Assembly: GCA_965196605.1 (NCBI GenBank)
Contig: CBDAKK010000004.1
Coordinates: 235,799-299,798 of the forward strand
Source of the DNA: CBDAKK01 sp965196605
GTDB lineage: Bacteria; Spirochaetota; Spirochaetia; WTKD01; G963693115
Direction: 5' to 3'
DNA length: 64,000 nt
The notes under the pieces are model-generated. The model saw only the letters and a list, made by a program, of their open reading frames with translations. It was not told the DNA's origin and did no database searches. The position numbers and the translations under genes were made by a program. This document shows positions 53,643-63,267 of the stretch, piece after piece. Within the stretch, counting starts at the first letter, position 1. Each line of letters starts with the position of its first letter.

Positions 53643-56600
53643 TTGCGTAGGTGGTGTTGTTTGAGCGCGTGAGGTTACTTTGCATGTATAAGTTGCCTGC
53701 GTCCCGCAGTCTGTATTCCGCGCCGCGGCTAAGGCGCGCAAAGTTGCTTTGCGTGTGTGGCGTTACTTAAACGCGTGAGGTTACTTTGTGAGCGTAAGCA
53801 GCCTACGCTTACGCGCCGTGTGTCTTGGCGGCGCGGATTTAAGCGCGCTAAGTTGTCTTGCGTAGGTGGCGGTGTTCAAGCGTGTAAGTTACCTTTGTAG
53901 GTATAAGTTGTCTGCGTCTCGCAGTCTGTATTCCGCGTCGCGGATTTAAGCGCGCTAAGTTGTCTTGCGTATGTGGCGTTGCTTAAGCGCGTGGAGTGAC
54001 TTTGTGAGTACAAGCAGCTTGCGCTTACGCGCCGTGTGTCTTGGCGGCGCGATTTGGGCGCGCTAAGTTGCCTTGTGTAGGTGGTGTTGCTTAAGCGCGT
54101 AAGGGTTACTTTGTGAGCGTAAGCAGCTTGCGCTTACGCGCCGTGTGTCTTGGCGGCGCGGATTTAAGCGCGCTAAGTTGCTTTGCGTAGGTGGCGGTGT
54201 TCAAGCGTGTAAGTTACTTTGTAGGTATAAGTTGTCTGCGTCCCGCAGTCTGTATTCCGCGGCGCGATTTGGGCGCGCTAAGTTGTCTTGCGTAGGTGGC
54301 GGTGTTCAAGCGTGTAAGTTACTTTGTAGGTATAAGTTGTTTGCGTCCAGCAGTCTGTATTCCGCGCCGCGGCTTGGGCGCGTTAAGCTGCTTTGCGTGT
54401 GTGGTGGTACTTAAGCGCCTAAGGCAACTTTGTGAGTGCAAGCAGCCTGCGCTAGCGCGCCGTGTGTCTTGGCGCCGCGGATTTAAGCGCGCTAAGTTGC
54501 TTTGTGTAGGTGGCGTTGCTTAAACGCGTGGAGTAACTTTGTGAGTGCAAGCAGCCTGTTCTAGCGCGCCGTGTGTCTTGGCGGCGCGATTTGGGCGCGC
54601 TAAGTTGTCTTGCGTAGGTGGCGGCGTTCAAGCGTGTAAGTTACTTTGTAGGTATAAGTTGTTTGCGTCCAGCAGTCTGTATTCCGCGCCGCGGCTTGGG
54701 CGCGTTAAGCTGCTTTGCGTGTGTGGCGCTGGTTAAACGCGTTAAGCTGCTTTGTGAGTGCAAGTAGCCTGTGCTGGCGCGCCGTGTGTTTCGGTGCCGC
54801 GGCTTTGGCGCGCAAAGTAGCTTTGCGTACGTGGTGTTGCTTAAGCGCCTAAGGTTGCTTTGTGAGCGTAAGCAGCTTGCGCTTACGCGCCGTGTGTTTT
54901 GGCGCCGCGAATTTAAGCGCGCTAAGTTGTCTTGCGTAGGTGGCGGTGTTCAAGTGTGTAAGTTACTTTGTAGGTATAAGTTGTCTGCGTCCCGCAGTCT
55001 GTATTCCGCGCCGCGGTTTGGGCGCGTTAAGCTGCTTTGCGTGTGTGGTGGTGTTCAAGCGCGTGGAGTAACTTTGTGGGAGTAAGTAGCCTGTGCAGAC
55101 GGCAGTGTGTTTTGTGCGCCGCGGCTAAGGCGCGTTAAGTTGCTTTGTGTAGGTGGCGGTGTTCAAGCGTGTAAGTTACTTTGTAGATATAAGTTGTCTG
55201 CGTCCCGCAGTCTGTATTCCGCGGCGCGATTTGGGCGCGCTAAGTTGCCTTGTGTAGGTGGCGTTGCTTAAACGCGTAAGGCTGCTTTGTGAGTGCAAGC
55301 GGCCTGTGCTAGCGCGCCGTGTGTTTTGGCGCCGCGGCCTAAGGCGCGCAAAGTTGCCTTGCGTAGGTGGCGTTGCTTAAACGCGTAAAGTAACTTTGTG
55401 AGTGCAAGCGGTCTATGGTAGCGCGCCGTGTGTCTTGGCGACGTGGCTTAAGCGCGTTAAGTTACTTTGCATGTATAAGTTGCCTGCGTCCCGCAGTCTG
55501 TATTCCGCGCCGCGGCTAAGGCGCGCAAAGTTGCTTTGCGTGTGTGGCGTTACTTAAACGCGTGAGGTTACTTTGTGAGCGTAAGCAGCCTACGCTTACG
55601 CGCCGTGTGTCTTAGCGTCGCGGATTTAAGCGCGCTAAGTTGTCTTGCGTAGGTGGCGGTGCTTAAGCGCGTGGAGTGACTTTGTGAGTACAAGCAGCTT
55701 GCGCTTACGCGCCGTGTGTCTTGGCGGCGCGATTTGGGCGCGCTAAGTTGCCTTGTGTAGGTGGTGTTGCTTAAGCGCGTAAGGGTTACTTTGTGAGCGT
55801 AAGCAGCTTGCGCTTACGCGCCGTGTGTCTTGGCGTCGCGGATTTAAGCGCGCAAAGCTGCTTTGCGTGTGTGGTGGTGCTTGAGCGCGTAAGGCAACTT
55901 TGTGAGTACAAGCAGCCTACGCTTACGCGCAGTGTGTTTTGGCGCCGCGGCTTTGGCGCGCTAAGTTGCCTTGCGTAGGTGGTGGTGTTTGAGCGCGTGA
56001 GGTTACTTTGCATGTATAAGTTGTCTGCGTCCCGCAGTCTGTATTCCGCGCCGCGGTTTGGGCGCGTTAAGCTGCTTTGCGTGTGTGGTGGTGTTCAAGC
56101 GCGTAGAGTAACTTTGTGGGAGTAAGTAGCCTGTGCAGACGGCAGTGTGTTTTGTGCGCCGCGGCTAAGGCGCGTTAAGTTGCTTTGTGTAGGTGGCGGT
56201 GTTCAAGCGTGTAAGTTACTTTGTAGGTATAAGTTGCCTGCGTCCCGCAGTCTGTATTCCGCGCCGCGGATTTAAGCGCACAAAGTTGCTTTGTGTAGGT
56301 GGTGTTGCTTAAGCGCGTAAGGCTACTTTGTGAGTGCAAGCAGCCTGTGCAGACGCGCCGTGTGTTTTGGCGGCGCGGATTTAAGCGCGCTAAGTTGCCT
56401 TGTGTAGGTGGTGTTGCCTAAACGCGTAAGGCTGCTTTGTGAGTGCAAGCAGCCTGTGCAGACGCGCAGTCTGTATTCCGAGGCGTGGCTTGGGCGCGTT
56501 AAGTAGCTTTGCGTAGGTGGTGTTGCTTAAACGCGTAAGGCTACTTTGTGAGTACAAGCAGCCTGTGCAGACGCGCAGTTTGTATTCCGCGTCGCGGCTT

Positions 56601-56915
56601 GGGTGCGTTAAGCTGCTTTGCGTAGGTGGCGTTGCTTAAACGCCTAAGGCAACTTTGTGAGTGCAAGCAACCTGTGCAGACGCGCCGTGTGTTTTGGCGC
56701 CGCGGCTAAGGCGCGTTAAGCTGCTTTGCGTAGGTGGCGGTGTTCAAGTGTGTAAGTTACTTTGTAGGTATAAGTTGTCTGCGTCCCGCAGTCTGTATTC
56801 CGCGGCGCGGATTTAAGCGCACAAAGTTGCCTTGCGTAGATGGTGGTGCTTAAACGCGTAAAGTGACTTTGTTGGGGGTAAGCAGCCTATGCTAGCGCGT
56901 CGTGTATATGTTGGT
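53643..56915. repeat. Satellite-like array: about 31 units of ~106 bp
   Basis: A 3.3-kb array of contiguous imperfect units alternates between two types. Type A has ...GCGCCGTGTGTCTTGGCG and a GTAAGC..GCTTAC stem, about 18 copies. Type B has GTCTGCGTCCCGCAGTCTG, with the CTGCG-TCC-CGCAG hairpin, and TATTCCGCGCCGCGG, about 13 copies. All share half-unit cores such as TTAAGCGCGCTAAGTTGC and CTTTGCGTAGGTGGCG. Unit length varies from about 104 to 110 bp, so no reading frame persists. Blocks are themselves duplicated (53675-53875 with 55461-55665; 55000-55230 with 56040-56260). The preceding 53344-53642 holds no recognised gene. Confidence 0.93.
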
Positions 56916-56999
56916 GCGTGTTGCGTTGAAAATCAAACTGGCATGGTTATACCCGCGCGAGATAAATTCCGCTAAAAAAATGAGATAAACCAAGCAATT

Positions 57000-57042
57000 A
57001 GAGTTGTAGCATATACAAATGAGTTTTATATACTACAACTCT
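57000..57042. other. 16-bp inverted repeat between array and prophage
   Basis: AGAGTTGTAGCATATA and TATATACTACAACTCT pair with one mismatch around an 11-nt loop. It lies past the end of the last prophage gene. It could be a transcription terminator of the leftward prophage transcript or part of an attachment region; only one copy is seen. Confidence 0.55.
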
Positions 57043-57176
57043 TTGTGCTGTAGGGGGCAAGTGATTTGAGAAAAAGTTGCAGTTGAATTGAGAAAATACC
57101 GTATTTTAGAGTGTCTATATGTGTTTTAACGTGTCTTTAGATGGGATTTAATGGGGGGGTAATAGAGTGTATTTTG

Positions 57177-58001
57177 TCACTCTTCTCGGAACTGCATCAA
57201 ATCGACTAAATCGTATTGTTTTTCCAGTGTGTAATTTGCGGTAAGCGCCTCGGTTTTTTCCTTGTCCCGAGTACCAGTTCCTATAGAAACCGTGAATTTC
57301 ATGCGCTTTGTATCCCAGCGGTGTTTCTGTATGCACTCTTCCAGCACGGGTGATGGATAAGAACTTAACAGGAATTTTCCCTCAATGACACTAAGTGCCT
57401 TGAGGAGTGCGGTGTAGTCTTCTATGGTGTATCCGTCATAGTGTCCACAGTCGCTGTTGTAATACGGTGGGTCGCAGTAAAAGAGAGTATGAGGACTGTC
57501 GTAGGTGCGTATGATTTTAATCGCGTCTGTACATTCGAGCTGTACATGCTGGAGTCGCTGTGCGTAGTGGTAAGAGAATGTATCGCGTTTGCGTGCTATT
57601 TTGCGGGCAGTAGTGCCGCTCATGTCGTATCCGAAAGAGCCATCAAGCATGGAGCAGAACGATTCTTGAGACAAAACCCACACTGCCCACGCACGCTCAA
57701 GGGGCGAGAAGCGGTGCGGGTTGTTGTATGTAACAAGCGCATCGTGGTGTGCCATACGGCTGTGAAGCGTGATTTGTATTTGTTTTTCGAGTGAGACAAA
57801 GTCTTGCTGTACTATGCGGTAGAAATTCATAAGCTCACCGTTTGTGTCGTTAAGTGTTTCCATTTCTGAAGGTTTCTTTGCGAAGAAGATAGCGGCACCG
57901 CCGCAGAAGGGTTCTACGTAACAGGTGTGTGGGTGTAGGAGTGGGACGATTTCTTTGACGAGATTTTGCTTACCTCCGTAATAGCTCACTGGCGTCTTCA
58001 T
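57177..58001 (-). CDS. Prophage DNA adenine methylase (D12 class), copy 1
   Basis: This 274-aa Dam-type methylase starts MKTPVSYYGGKQNLVKEIVP, has the SAM-binding YVEPFCGGAAIFF (motif I) and the catalytic DPPYYNSD (motif IV), then LLSSYPSP. It methylates adenine, perhaps in GATC, protecting phage DNA from restriction. Its start overlaps the stop of copy 2 (ATGA). The two differ enough (roughly half identical by eye) to suggest different specificity or age. Confidence 0.92.
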   Translation of the reverse strand: MKTPVSYYGGKQNLVKEIVPLLHPHTCYVEPFCGGAAIFFAKKPSEMETLNDTNGELMNFYRIVQQDFVSLEKQIQITLHSRMAHHDALVTYNNPHRFSPLERAWAVWVLSQESFCSMLDGSFGYDMSGTTARKIARKRDTFSYHYAQRLQHVQLECTDAIKIIRTYDSPHTLFYCDPPYYNSDCGHYDGYTIEDYTALLKALSVIEGKFLLSSYPSPVLEECIQKHRWDTKRMKFTVSIGTGTRDKEKTEALTANYTLEKQYDLVDLMQFREE

Positions 58002-58834
58002 GCAGCCACCTCACATGGTTTGAGTGCATACTCTTGTGCGATGAACTCTGTATTGTAGTTTGCGGTAAGTACTTCGGTCTTTGATTTAGTATGACCTTGA
58101 GGCGAATTAACAATACGTCTCCGAGAACACTGTGTGTACCATCCGTGTTTTGAGGTGAAACTCTGCAGAGTGTCCGAGGGATACGAACTTAAGAGAAATG
58201 TTCCCTGTATAGCACTAAGACTTTTCAGGAGTGCGTAAAAGTCTTGTTCGGTGTATCCTCCGTAGTGTCCCATATGTGCATTAAAGTATGGTGGGTCGCA
58301 GTAGAAAAGCGTGTGCGGAGTATGATAGCGTTGTATGATGGTGAGTGCATCGTCACATTCTAACTGCACATACTTGATGCGTTGTGCGAGTGTGTGGACA
58401 TCGAAGGTATCTCGTTTGCGCGCGAGTGCGTTACTTGTTGTGCTACGCACGGAGCGAGAGAACCTGAAGGCACCATGGAAGTCGTGTGCGAATGATTGAT
58501 GCGCTAAGACCCACACAGCCCATGCGCGTTTTACGGGGTTAAAGAGGTGTGGGTTCTGATAGACAACACGAGCATCGCTGTGAGCTCTGCGACTATGAGA
58601 TGTGCTTACAACAAGAGATGTAAGTTCCTGTTTTTTTGTTTGCACGACTGAAAAGAAGTTTGTAATTTCAGCGTTGGTGTCATTGAGTGTTTCAATGGGC
58701 GCGGGTTCTTTTGCGAAAAAGACGGCCGCGCCGCCACAGAAGGGCTCGACATAGCACGTGTGAGGGTGCAGTCGTGGCACGATGGTGCGTGTCATAGACT
58801 GTTTACCTCCGTAATAGGTAAGTGGTGTTTTCAT
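57998..58834 (-). CDS. Prophage DNA adenine methylase (D12 class), copy 2
   Basis: This 278-aa paralogue of copy 1 has MKTPLTYYGGKQSMTRTIVP, YVEPFCGGAAVFF and DPPYFNAHMGHYGGYT. The start at 58834 is chosen by alignment with copy 1. An ATG at 58858 preceded by CAGGTTACT would add eight residues and has the better leader. Tail and central loop differ from copy 1, where target recognition usually lies. It is cotranscribed with copy 1 by 4-nt overlap. Confidence 0.9.
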   Translation of the reverse strand: MKTPLTYYGGKQSMTRTIVPRLHPHTCYVEPFCGGAAVFFAKEPAPIETLNDTNAEITNFFSVVQTKKQELTSLVVSTSHSRRAHSDARVVYQNPHLFNPVKRAWAVWVLAHQSFAHDFHGAFRFSRSVRSTTSNALARKRDTFDVHTLAQRIKYVQLECDDALTIIQRYHTPHTLFYCDPPYFNAHMGHYGGYTEQDFYALLKSLSAIQGTFLLSSYPSDTLQSFTSKHGWYTQCSRRRIVNSPQGHTKSKTEVLTANYNTEFIAQEYALKPCEVAA

Positions 58835-59008
58835 AAAAAGTTCAAATACTCCGTACATAGTAACCTGCCTCACACCGATATAACAGTATGGTGGTAGCAG
58901 TGTTACCGTGTGTGGGGTTGTGTTGTAACACCACATAGGGGCTGTGAGTATGCTTCTACAATACTCGCCAGTGGGTGCTGGTACACCCGCAGGCTGCCAC
59001 TTTTTTGT

Positions 59009-59416
59009 TTATGGTAGCGCGTCTTTTTTTGCTTTACTAAGTTTCTTTTGAGCGTCTACATATGCACGGTATTCGTGGTAGTGGCGGTAGTCAATATTGG
59101 TGGTATCCGTGATTTTGTTTATGCACACGCGTATGCCGCAGTTTATGTAGTAGGCTTCGTTTTTGCCTTTTTCGCGTGCCCAGTTTTGAATGGCAGCGTC
59201 AGTTTCTCCGTCAATACAGTCTTCCTGCTCTGCACGCGTGGCGGCGTCTACCCATGTGCCTGTGGTGGTATCGCCGACCCATGAGGGCTTGAGCATGGCC
59301 TGCGGCGGCGGTGTGGTGTGTGCTATGGTAAGACTTAAGTCTTTGGGTGGTGGGCTATCAAACTGCCCTATGATGTGTCCATTTTTGTCTAGTTCGTAAT
59401 ATGTTTTTGTGCTCAT
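59009..59416 (-). CDS. Phage protein of fibre-chaperone position
   Basis: This 135-aa protein lies directly downstream of the fibre gene. The start TYYELDKNGHIIGQFDSPPP and middle WVGDTTTGTWVDAATRAE resemble small tail-fibre-associated or assembly proteins, but similarity is weak. A charged helical tail (AYVDAQKKLSKAKKDALP) follows. Position is the main evidence. Confidence 0.6.
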   Translation of the reverse strand: MSTKTYYELDKNGHIIGQFDSPPPKDLSLTIAHTTPPPQAMLKPSWVGDTTTGTWVDAATRAEQEDCIDGETDAAIQNWAREKGKNEAYYINCGIRVCINKITDTTNIDYRHYHEYRAYVDAQKKLSKAKKDALP

Positions 59417-59429
59417 TTTTAGTGCTCCT

Positions 59430-60404
59430 TTATGCAGTGCGTTTCCAAATACGCACGGTGTAATTTACGGGTCTATTTTCAGCTGCAGTGGTAACTACTG
59501 TAGATACGGAAAATCTATATCCTACTCTATCACTGTGTCTTCTAGATGAGCCATCTGACCAACCCCAGTCGTCTCCTTGATCTACAATGCTCATGTTTTG
59601 TTGCGAGCCATAACCCCATCCCAAATTTGTCTTAAATGCAAATGTAAAATCTCGAATAGCATCAGTCTGTTTTCCTGTTTGAAATTTTTTTGCGCCATAA
59701 TAGTCGTTGTCCCTACCCTCGGCACGAAAGAAGCAATCTGCGTATTGACTACTGATGTTTTGCCATGTCATGGTGTTGCCCCAGAGTTGTTGTGGAGTAG
59801 GTTGGTTTGGAAACTGGGTGTAGATAAAGCCGATGGGAATGGCGGAATTTAGTACGTCTTTCTTTGCTTGCGTGATGGCGTTTTGTGCTTCGGTTTTTGC
59901 TTTGGTGATTTCAGCCATAAGTTCACTTTTTAACTGCTGACGTAGTGAGGTAAGAGAATTCCATCCGTGCGCAGATTCACGGGGTGTAAGGTCGATGGTA
60001 TTGTTTTTCACTTGTGCGAGGACAACATCATTGGCTTGTTTGTCCGTAGACAAAACGACATGCACGGTAGTCTTATCCCCGCGTGTTTTCCATGTTTGCT
60101 TTTGTTGAATATCGTGCGTTGTGGTAGTATCTACAACCGAGTGACGCAGTACCACGAGTCCGTCTTTTTTATCTATTGTAGTCTTGGCGGTGAGCGCGAG
60201 CCGTTGTCCATTAGGGGCAACAGCATCTCCCGCACTAATGACAACCTTCCCCGCGCCATCCATGCTCACGGTTAGCCCCGAGAGTACACCCGTGCCTGTG
60301 ATAGCGTGCGTACTCTCATGTAGCGCATCCTCGGTATTCTGCTGAAGTATATCGAAGTCGTTGGGGGTAGGTGTCATACCTTCGTAAAAATGATGTTTTT
60401 TCAT
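59430..60404 (-). CDS. Phage tail fibre/receptor-binding protein
   Basis: This 324-aa protein begins MKKHHFYEGMTPTPNDFDIL, like fibre N-termini that attach to the baseplate. A beta-rich domain (VLSGLTVSMDGAGKVVISAG) and a helical coiled stretch (SLRQQLKSELMAEITKAKTE) come next. A collar-like PIGFIYTQFPNQPTPQQLWG motif and a Trp/Tyr/Gly-rich tip follow. The PIGxIYxQxPxxxxPxxLWG phrase is common in phage tail collar domains. It probably binds the host surface. It overlaps its upstream neighbour by 4 nt. Confidence 0.78.
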   Translation of the reverse strand: MKKHHFYEGMTPTPNDFDILQQNTEDALHESTHAITGTGVLSGLTVSMDGAGKVVISAGDAVAPNGQRLALTAKTTIDKKDGLVVLRHSVVDTTTTHDIQQKQTWKTRGDKTTVHVVLSTDKQANDVVLAQVKNNTIDLTPRESAHGWNSLTSLRQQLKSELMAEITKAKTEAQNAITQAKKDVLNSAIPIGFIYTQFPNQPTPQQLWGNTMTWQNISSQYADCFFRAEGRDNDYYGAKKFQTGKQTDAIRDFTFAFKTNLGWGYGSQQNMSIVDQGDDWGWSDGSSRRHSDRVGYRFSVSTVVTTAAENRPVNYTVRIWKRTA

Positions 60405-60979
60405 AAGTTTCTATCTCCTGTGTTTGTATGTGATTTTTTCGTGTTTTCATTAAAAATAACAAAGCCTACATCGGGCGGGGTGTTGGTCTCTAGGTAACTT
60501 TCAAGCTCAATGCGTTCCTCTGCCGTAATGTTTTGCACGTACACATAGAGTCCTTCGCCAGCCATAATTATGCCAGTGCCAATGGGCGTGCCATAGGGTA
60601 GGTGTCCTACAGTAAACGCATTCTTCGGCATTTCAATGACGCGGCACCTACTCTTAAAATTACTCTCCATAAACTGAGTGAATGCTTGGCGCGTACCGAG
60701 ATAGGTCATCGTATGCGTTGCAACAGTAAGGCGGTCTCTCAAACTTTTGTCACTTTCGTTTTTAATGTGTGGTAACGCTAATGCTTTAGCGTGTCTGTCC
60801 ATAAAAGTGCGAGTACCCAACGCGGGGAAAAATGCTCGAAACACATCTCGTGTATCGCTTGCTACAACTGCACACAATACTCGCATCACCGAATACAACC
60901 GGCCGAGCTGTATTTTCTTCCGGTCTCCTTCATACGAGCTTTTTTCTATCTGTTTTTCTACAAATTTTTCAAACGCCAT
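60401..60979 (-). CDS. Phage tail protein in Mu gp48 position
   Basis: This 192-aa protein follows baseplate J by 4 bp. In Mu-like tails this place is taken by gp48/YmfQ (DUF2313) or tail protein I, which join fibre to baseplate. Visible features are an early helical region (RLYSVMRVLCAVVASDTRDV), a TYLGTRQAFTQFMESNF segment and a C-terminal ITAEERIELESYLETNTPPD phrase. The last resembles tail proteins that end with a helix and a PP-D strand. Assigned mostly by position. Confidence 0.65.
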   Translation of the reverse strand: MAFEKFVEKQIEKSSYEGDRKKIQLGRLYSVMRVLCAVVASDTRDVFRAFFPALGTRTFMDRHAKALALPHIKNESDKSLRDRLTVATHTMTYLGTRQAFTQFMESNFKSRCRVIEMPKNAFTVGHLPYGTPIGTGIIMAGEGLYVYVQNITAEERIELESYLETNTPPDVGFVIFNENTKKSHTNTGDRNL

Positions 60980-60983
60980 TACA

Positions 60984-62072
60984 CTACACCTTCTTGGTTG
61001 CCCTCACGCTTGTAAGTTTGTATACACCATCATTGCCAAGCGTCTTATCGCTTGCCGTTGGCGTGGTAAACTGAATGGCATCTTGGTCGTCAAACAAGTT
61101 GTATAAATCTTGCATGGTATAGCGCGTGCCAATGCCAAGCGAATAAAAATAGTCGGTTATTCTTTTTTTTGCTTCTGTTTCCGTAAGTGTACCTGCATAG
61201 GTACAACTGACGGTAAGAGGGGCGAATCCTACGGTATCGACTACCGTATTTCGCCCTATAAGCCCCACTGTATCGAGTCGAGCACGCACCTTTGTCACTA
61301 TATCAGTACCGACTTGCGTATTGTTTGCACCGCGTAGCACCACGCGCACTGACCCAAACCCACTGGGCGCACGAAACACTTTTGCTTCTCTAACGCCATC
61401 TATGCCCTGTGACTCTGCTTTGTAAAGTAGTGGCACATCGCCTGTTGCAGAGCGGAGCCACTTTGCTTTTATCCTCGCTCGGTAGGTCTCATCTCCTTCT
61501 CTGTCGGTACCCATGCGTCCACGCTCCCCACTGTTCCACCCCCTCGGAATACTCACACGCTCAATACTTTTCCACATCGTACGCGATACGAAATTAAGTC
61601 TCGCACCCGATACGCTCTCCACGTTTCCAACAGCGCCCGCTTCAGTCGCCTCTATCACTATCTCTACGTCTTTATTCGAATCTATATTTTCGTATGTCTC
61701 TACAACCACAAATTGCAGGTTATTTCCCGAAATCGTCAGCACACTGTCTTTTGGAATAGTGATGCTGGTGTTCACGCGCACAACCGCTCTGCCTCGTGCT
61801 GTGGTCGGTTCTTTGCGTATCACCCCAAGCATCACGCCCCATGTATCTAAAAATGTTGCACTTGCACTATCAAGCGAGACTTGTGTGGCAAGCGGTGTTA
61901 AGAACGTTTTATACACCCACGCAATAACCCGGGCGAATGTATAGACCAACCCTGCCAATACTCCTTGCGAGCGAAACTTCGAAACCCCGAGTTCTTGCTC
62001 TGCTATCTTCACAACCTCCGCTTCTATCTGACTGTCTTTTTTATCTAACAATGTTTTTATTGTTTTACTCAC
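60984..62072 (-). CDS. Baseplate J / Mu gp47-like protein
   Basis: This 362-aa protein has the baseplate J layout. A helical start (ARVIAWVYKTFLTPLATQ) precedes TFLDTWGVMLGVIRKEPTTA, the ITIPKDSVLTISGNNLQFVV strand pair and EATEAGAVGNVESVSGARL. The GREGDETYRARI-type phrase TDREGDETYRARIKAKWLRS and the EAKVFRAPSGFGSVRVVLRG block complete it. It forms the baseplate wedge. It overlaps the gp46-like gene by 4 nt. Confidence 0.92.
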   Translation of the reverse strand: MSKTIKTLLDKKDSQIEAEVVKIAEQELGVSKFRSQGVLAGLVYTFARVIAWVYKTFLTPLATQVSLDSASATFLDTWGVMLGVIRKEPTTARGRAVVRVNTSITIPKDSVLTISGNNLQFVVVETYENIDSNKDVEIVIEATEAGAVGNVESVSGARLNFVSRTMWKSIERVSIPRGWNSGERGRMGTDREGDETYRARIKAKWLRSATGDVPLLYKAESQGIDGVREAKVFRAPSGFGSVRVVLRGANNTQVGTDIVTKVRARLDTVGLIGRNTVVDTVGFAPLTVSCTYAGTLTETEAKKRITDYFYSLGIGTRYTMQDLYNLFDDQDAIQFTTPTASDKTLGNDGVYKLTSVRATKKV

Positions 62073-62425
62073 ACCATCACCTCCTGTTCCCTGCTCTCTC
62101 CCAACACTCTAAATTTCAACACTGTTTTATTTTCTTTGGTTTCAATGAAAAAACTCTCCTGGTCAATACGTGCATCTGCTCTTACAATGCGAAACAACTC
62201 GCTTTCTATAAACGCACTGTCCATAGGTGTATTCACACGCTCTAAAATCTGCGAGCCAGCGTTGTTATCCCACGGCACGCCCCCACGTACCATGCGTATC
62301 ATCCGCGTAACATCCTGTGCCACAAGTGACGCACCTTCGACTATCTCTACATCAGAGCCATGAAGTCCATCGGTAAACACAATATCTGCGTCCCCTCCAA
62401 CTCGCATGTCCTTATCGCTACTCAT
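62069..62425 (-). CDS. Mu gp46-like phage protein
   Basis: This 118-aa protein has DADIVFTDGLHGSDVEIVEG, then VTRMIRMVRGGVPWDNNAGS and a late strand VLKFRVLG. These fit the Mu gp46/gp25-like baseplate proteins, and the position directly before baseplate J supports this. Overlaps both neighbours by 4 nt. Confidence 0.75.
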   Translation of the reverse strand: MSSDKDMRVGGDADIVFTDGLHGSDVEIVEGASLVAQDVTRMIRMVRGGVPWDNNAGSQILERVNTPMDSAFIESELFRIVRADARIDQESFFIETKENKTVLKFRVLGESREQEVMV

Positions 62426-62706
62426 ACAATGTTCCCCGTGTTTTGTGGCACGAGAACCGTGCCAATGGCAGGCCCGCCACCGTTAGCAAGCGTAACCTGC
62501 CCCGGTGCTACCAATGTTTGCGTTGGCATTTGTACCTGTACTGTCTTTACAAAATGCTCAAACGCATCTGCTATTGCGATGGCTATCTTTTCATCTATCT
62601 CATCGCTCGTGGTGTGCTTGCCATCTTTGAACTTCGTTTCTACTTCCGTAGAAATACTTTGCAAACGACTTTTAACCAGTGTTTTAATGCTGTGTTTATC
62701 AAACAT
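62422..62706 (-). CDS. Small phage protein of unknown role
   Basis: This 94-aa protein has a helical N-terminus (SIKTLVKSRLQSISTEVETK) and a beta-like C-terminus (LVAPGQVTLANGGGPAIGTV). It lies between spike-like and gp46-like genes, a slot that holds small conserved proteins in related prophages. No family assigned. Confidence 0.65.
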   Translation of the reverse strand: MFDKHSIKTLVKSRLQSISTEVETKFKDGKHTTSDEIDEKIAIAIADAFEHFVKTVQVQMPTQTLVAPGQVTLANGGGPAIGTVLVPQNTGNIV

Positions 62707-62736
62707 TTTTATCTCCCTCCTTTTGCTCTATGAATG

Positions 62737-63267
62737 TCATTCCACAAATAACTGCGCTAGTTTTTGTTGTTCTGTTTCTAATAGTGCAATAGTGTCAGGA
62801 CTTATGACTTGGTTACTCGGTCCGCCTTGTGTCTTTAAGCCCTTCAAAGCCTGAAGTACTTTTTTCAAGATGCCATACAAACTCGCCTGTGCGTTTGCAA
62901 CTCGTAGTTTACCATCTCCCGCATGCAGACTTACCACCGCTTTGTCATCGCAGGCACCTGCGTATAACTGTGTCCAAAATCCCGTTACTACCGGAAACGC
63001 TCGATGCCCTTCTATGTACTGCACCACCGCAATCTCGTTGCGTTTACTCATTCCAAACAATCCACCGCCACTATGTGCAAACGGAAGACATATCGGCACG
63101 TCTTCAAGCACGCTTCCCGTGTTCTCGAGCGTCAGCGGCTTGAGTATCTCGCCATCTGCAACATACCTCCCTTCGCCTTGTGTTATACGCACTTCGTCTA
63201 TTCTCATAAGAGAGGCAAACGCTACGCTTGCAAGTATTTTTCTTCGTATCTGCTCAAACATACCCAT
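62737..63267 (-). CDS. Baseplate spike/assembly protein, Mu gp45 position
   Basis: This 176-aa protein starts at 63267, where AGGAG lies five bases before the ATG. VRITQGEGRYVADGEILKPL, PICLPFAHSGGGLFGMSKRN and AVVQYIEGHRAFPVVTGFWT form a beta-rich domain. This resembles the OB-fold and needle of gpV/gp45-type baseplate assembly proteins. A helical tail follows. Overlaps the upstream gene end by 14 nt. Confidence 0.72.
   Translation of the reverse strand: MGMFEQIRRKILASVAFASLMRIDEVRITQGEGRYVADGEILKPLTLENTGSVLEDVPICLPFAHSGGGLFGMSKRNEIAVVQYIEGHRAFPVVTGFWTQLYAGACDDKAVVSLHAGDGKLRVANAQASLYGILKKVLQALKGLKTQGGPSNQVISPDTIALLETEQQKLAQLFVE

Noticed and set aside
54145..55085. Repetitive Cys/Arg-rich proteins encoded in the array
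   Set aside because: Open frames are short, shift between frames, lack start signals and follow unit length changes that are not multiples of three.
53643..56915. CRISPR array
   Set aside because: Units are contiguous and all parts repeat; there are no unique spacers of constant length and no cas genes.
53643..56915. Integron attC array
   Set aside because: Some units contain GTTAAGC/GTTAAGT, matching GTTRRRY, but paired RYYYAAC cores are not consistent. There are no gene cassettes and no integrase in the window.
57148..57160. G7 run after the first prophage methylase as a phase-variation tract
   Set aside because: It lies beyond the methylase stop codon and in no supported gene.
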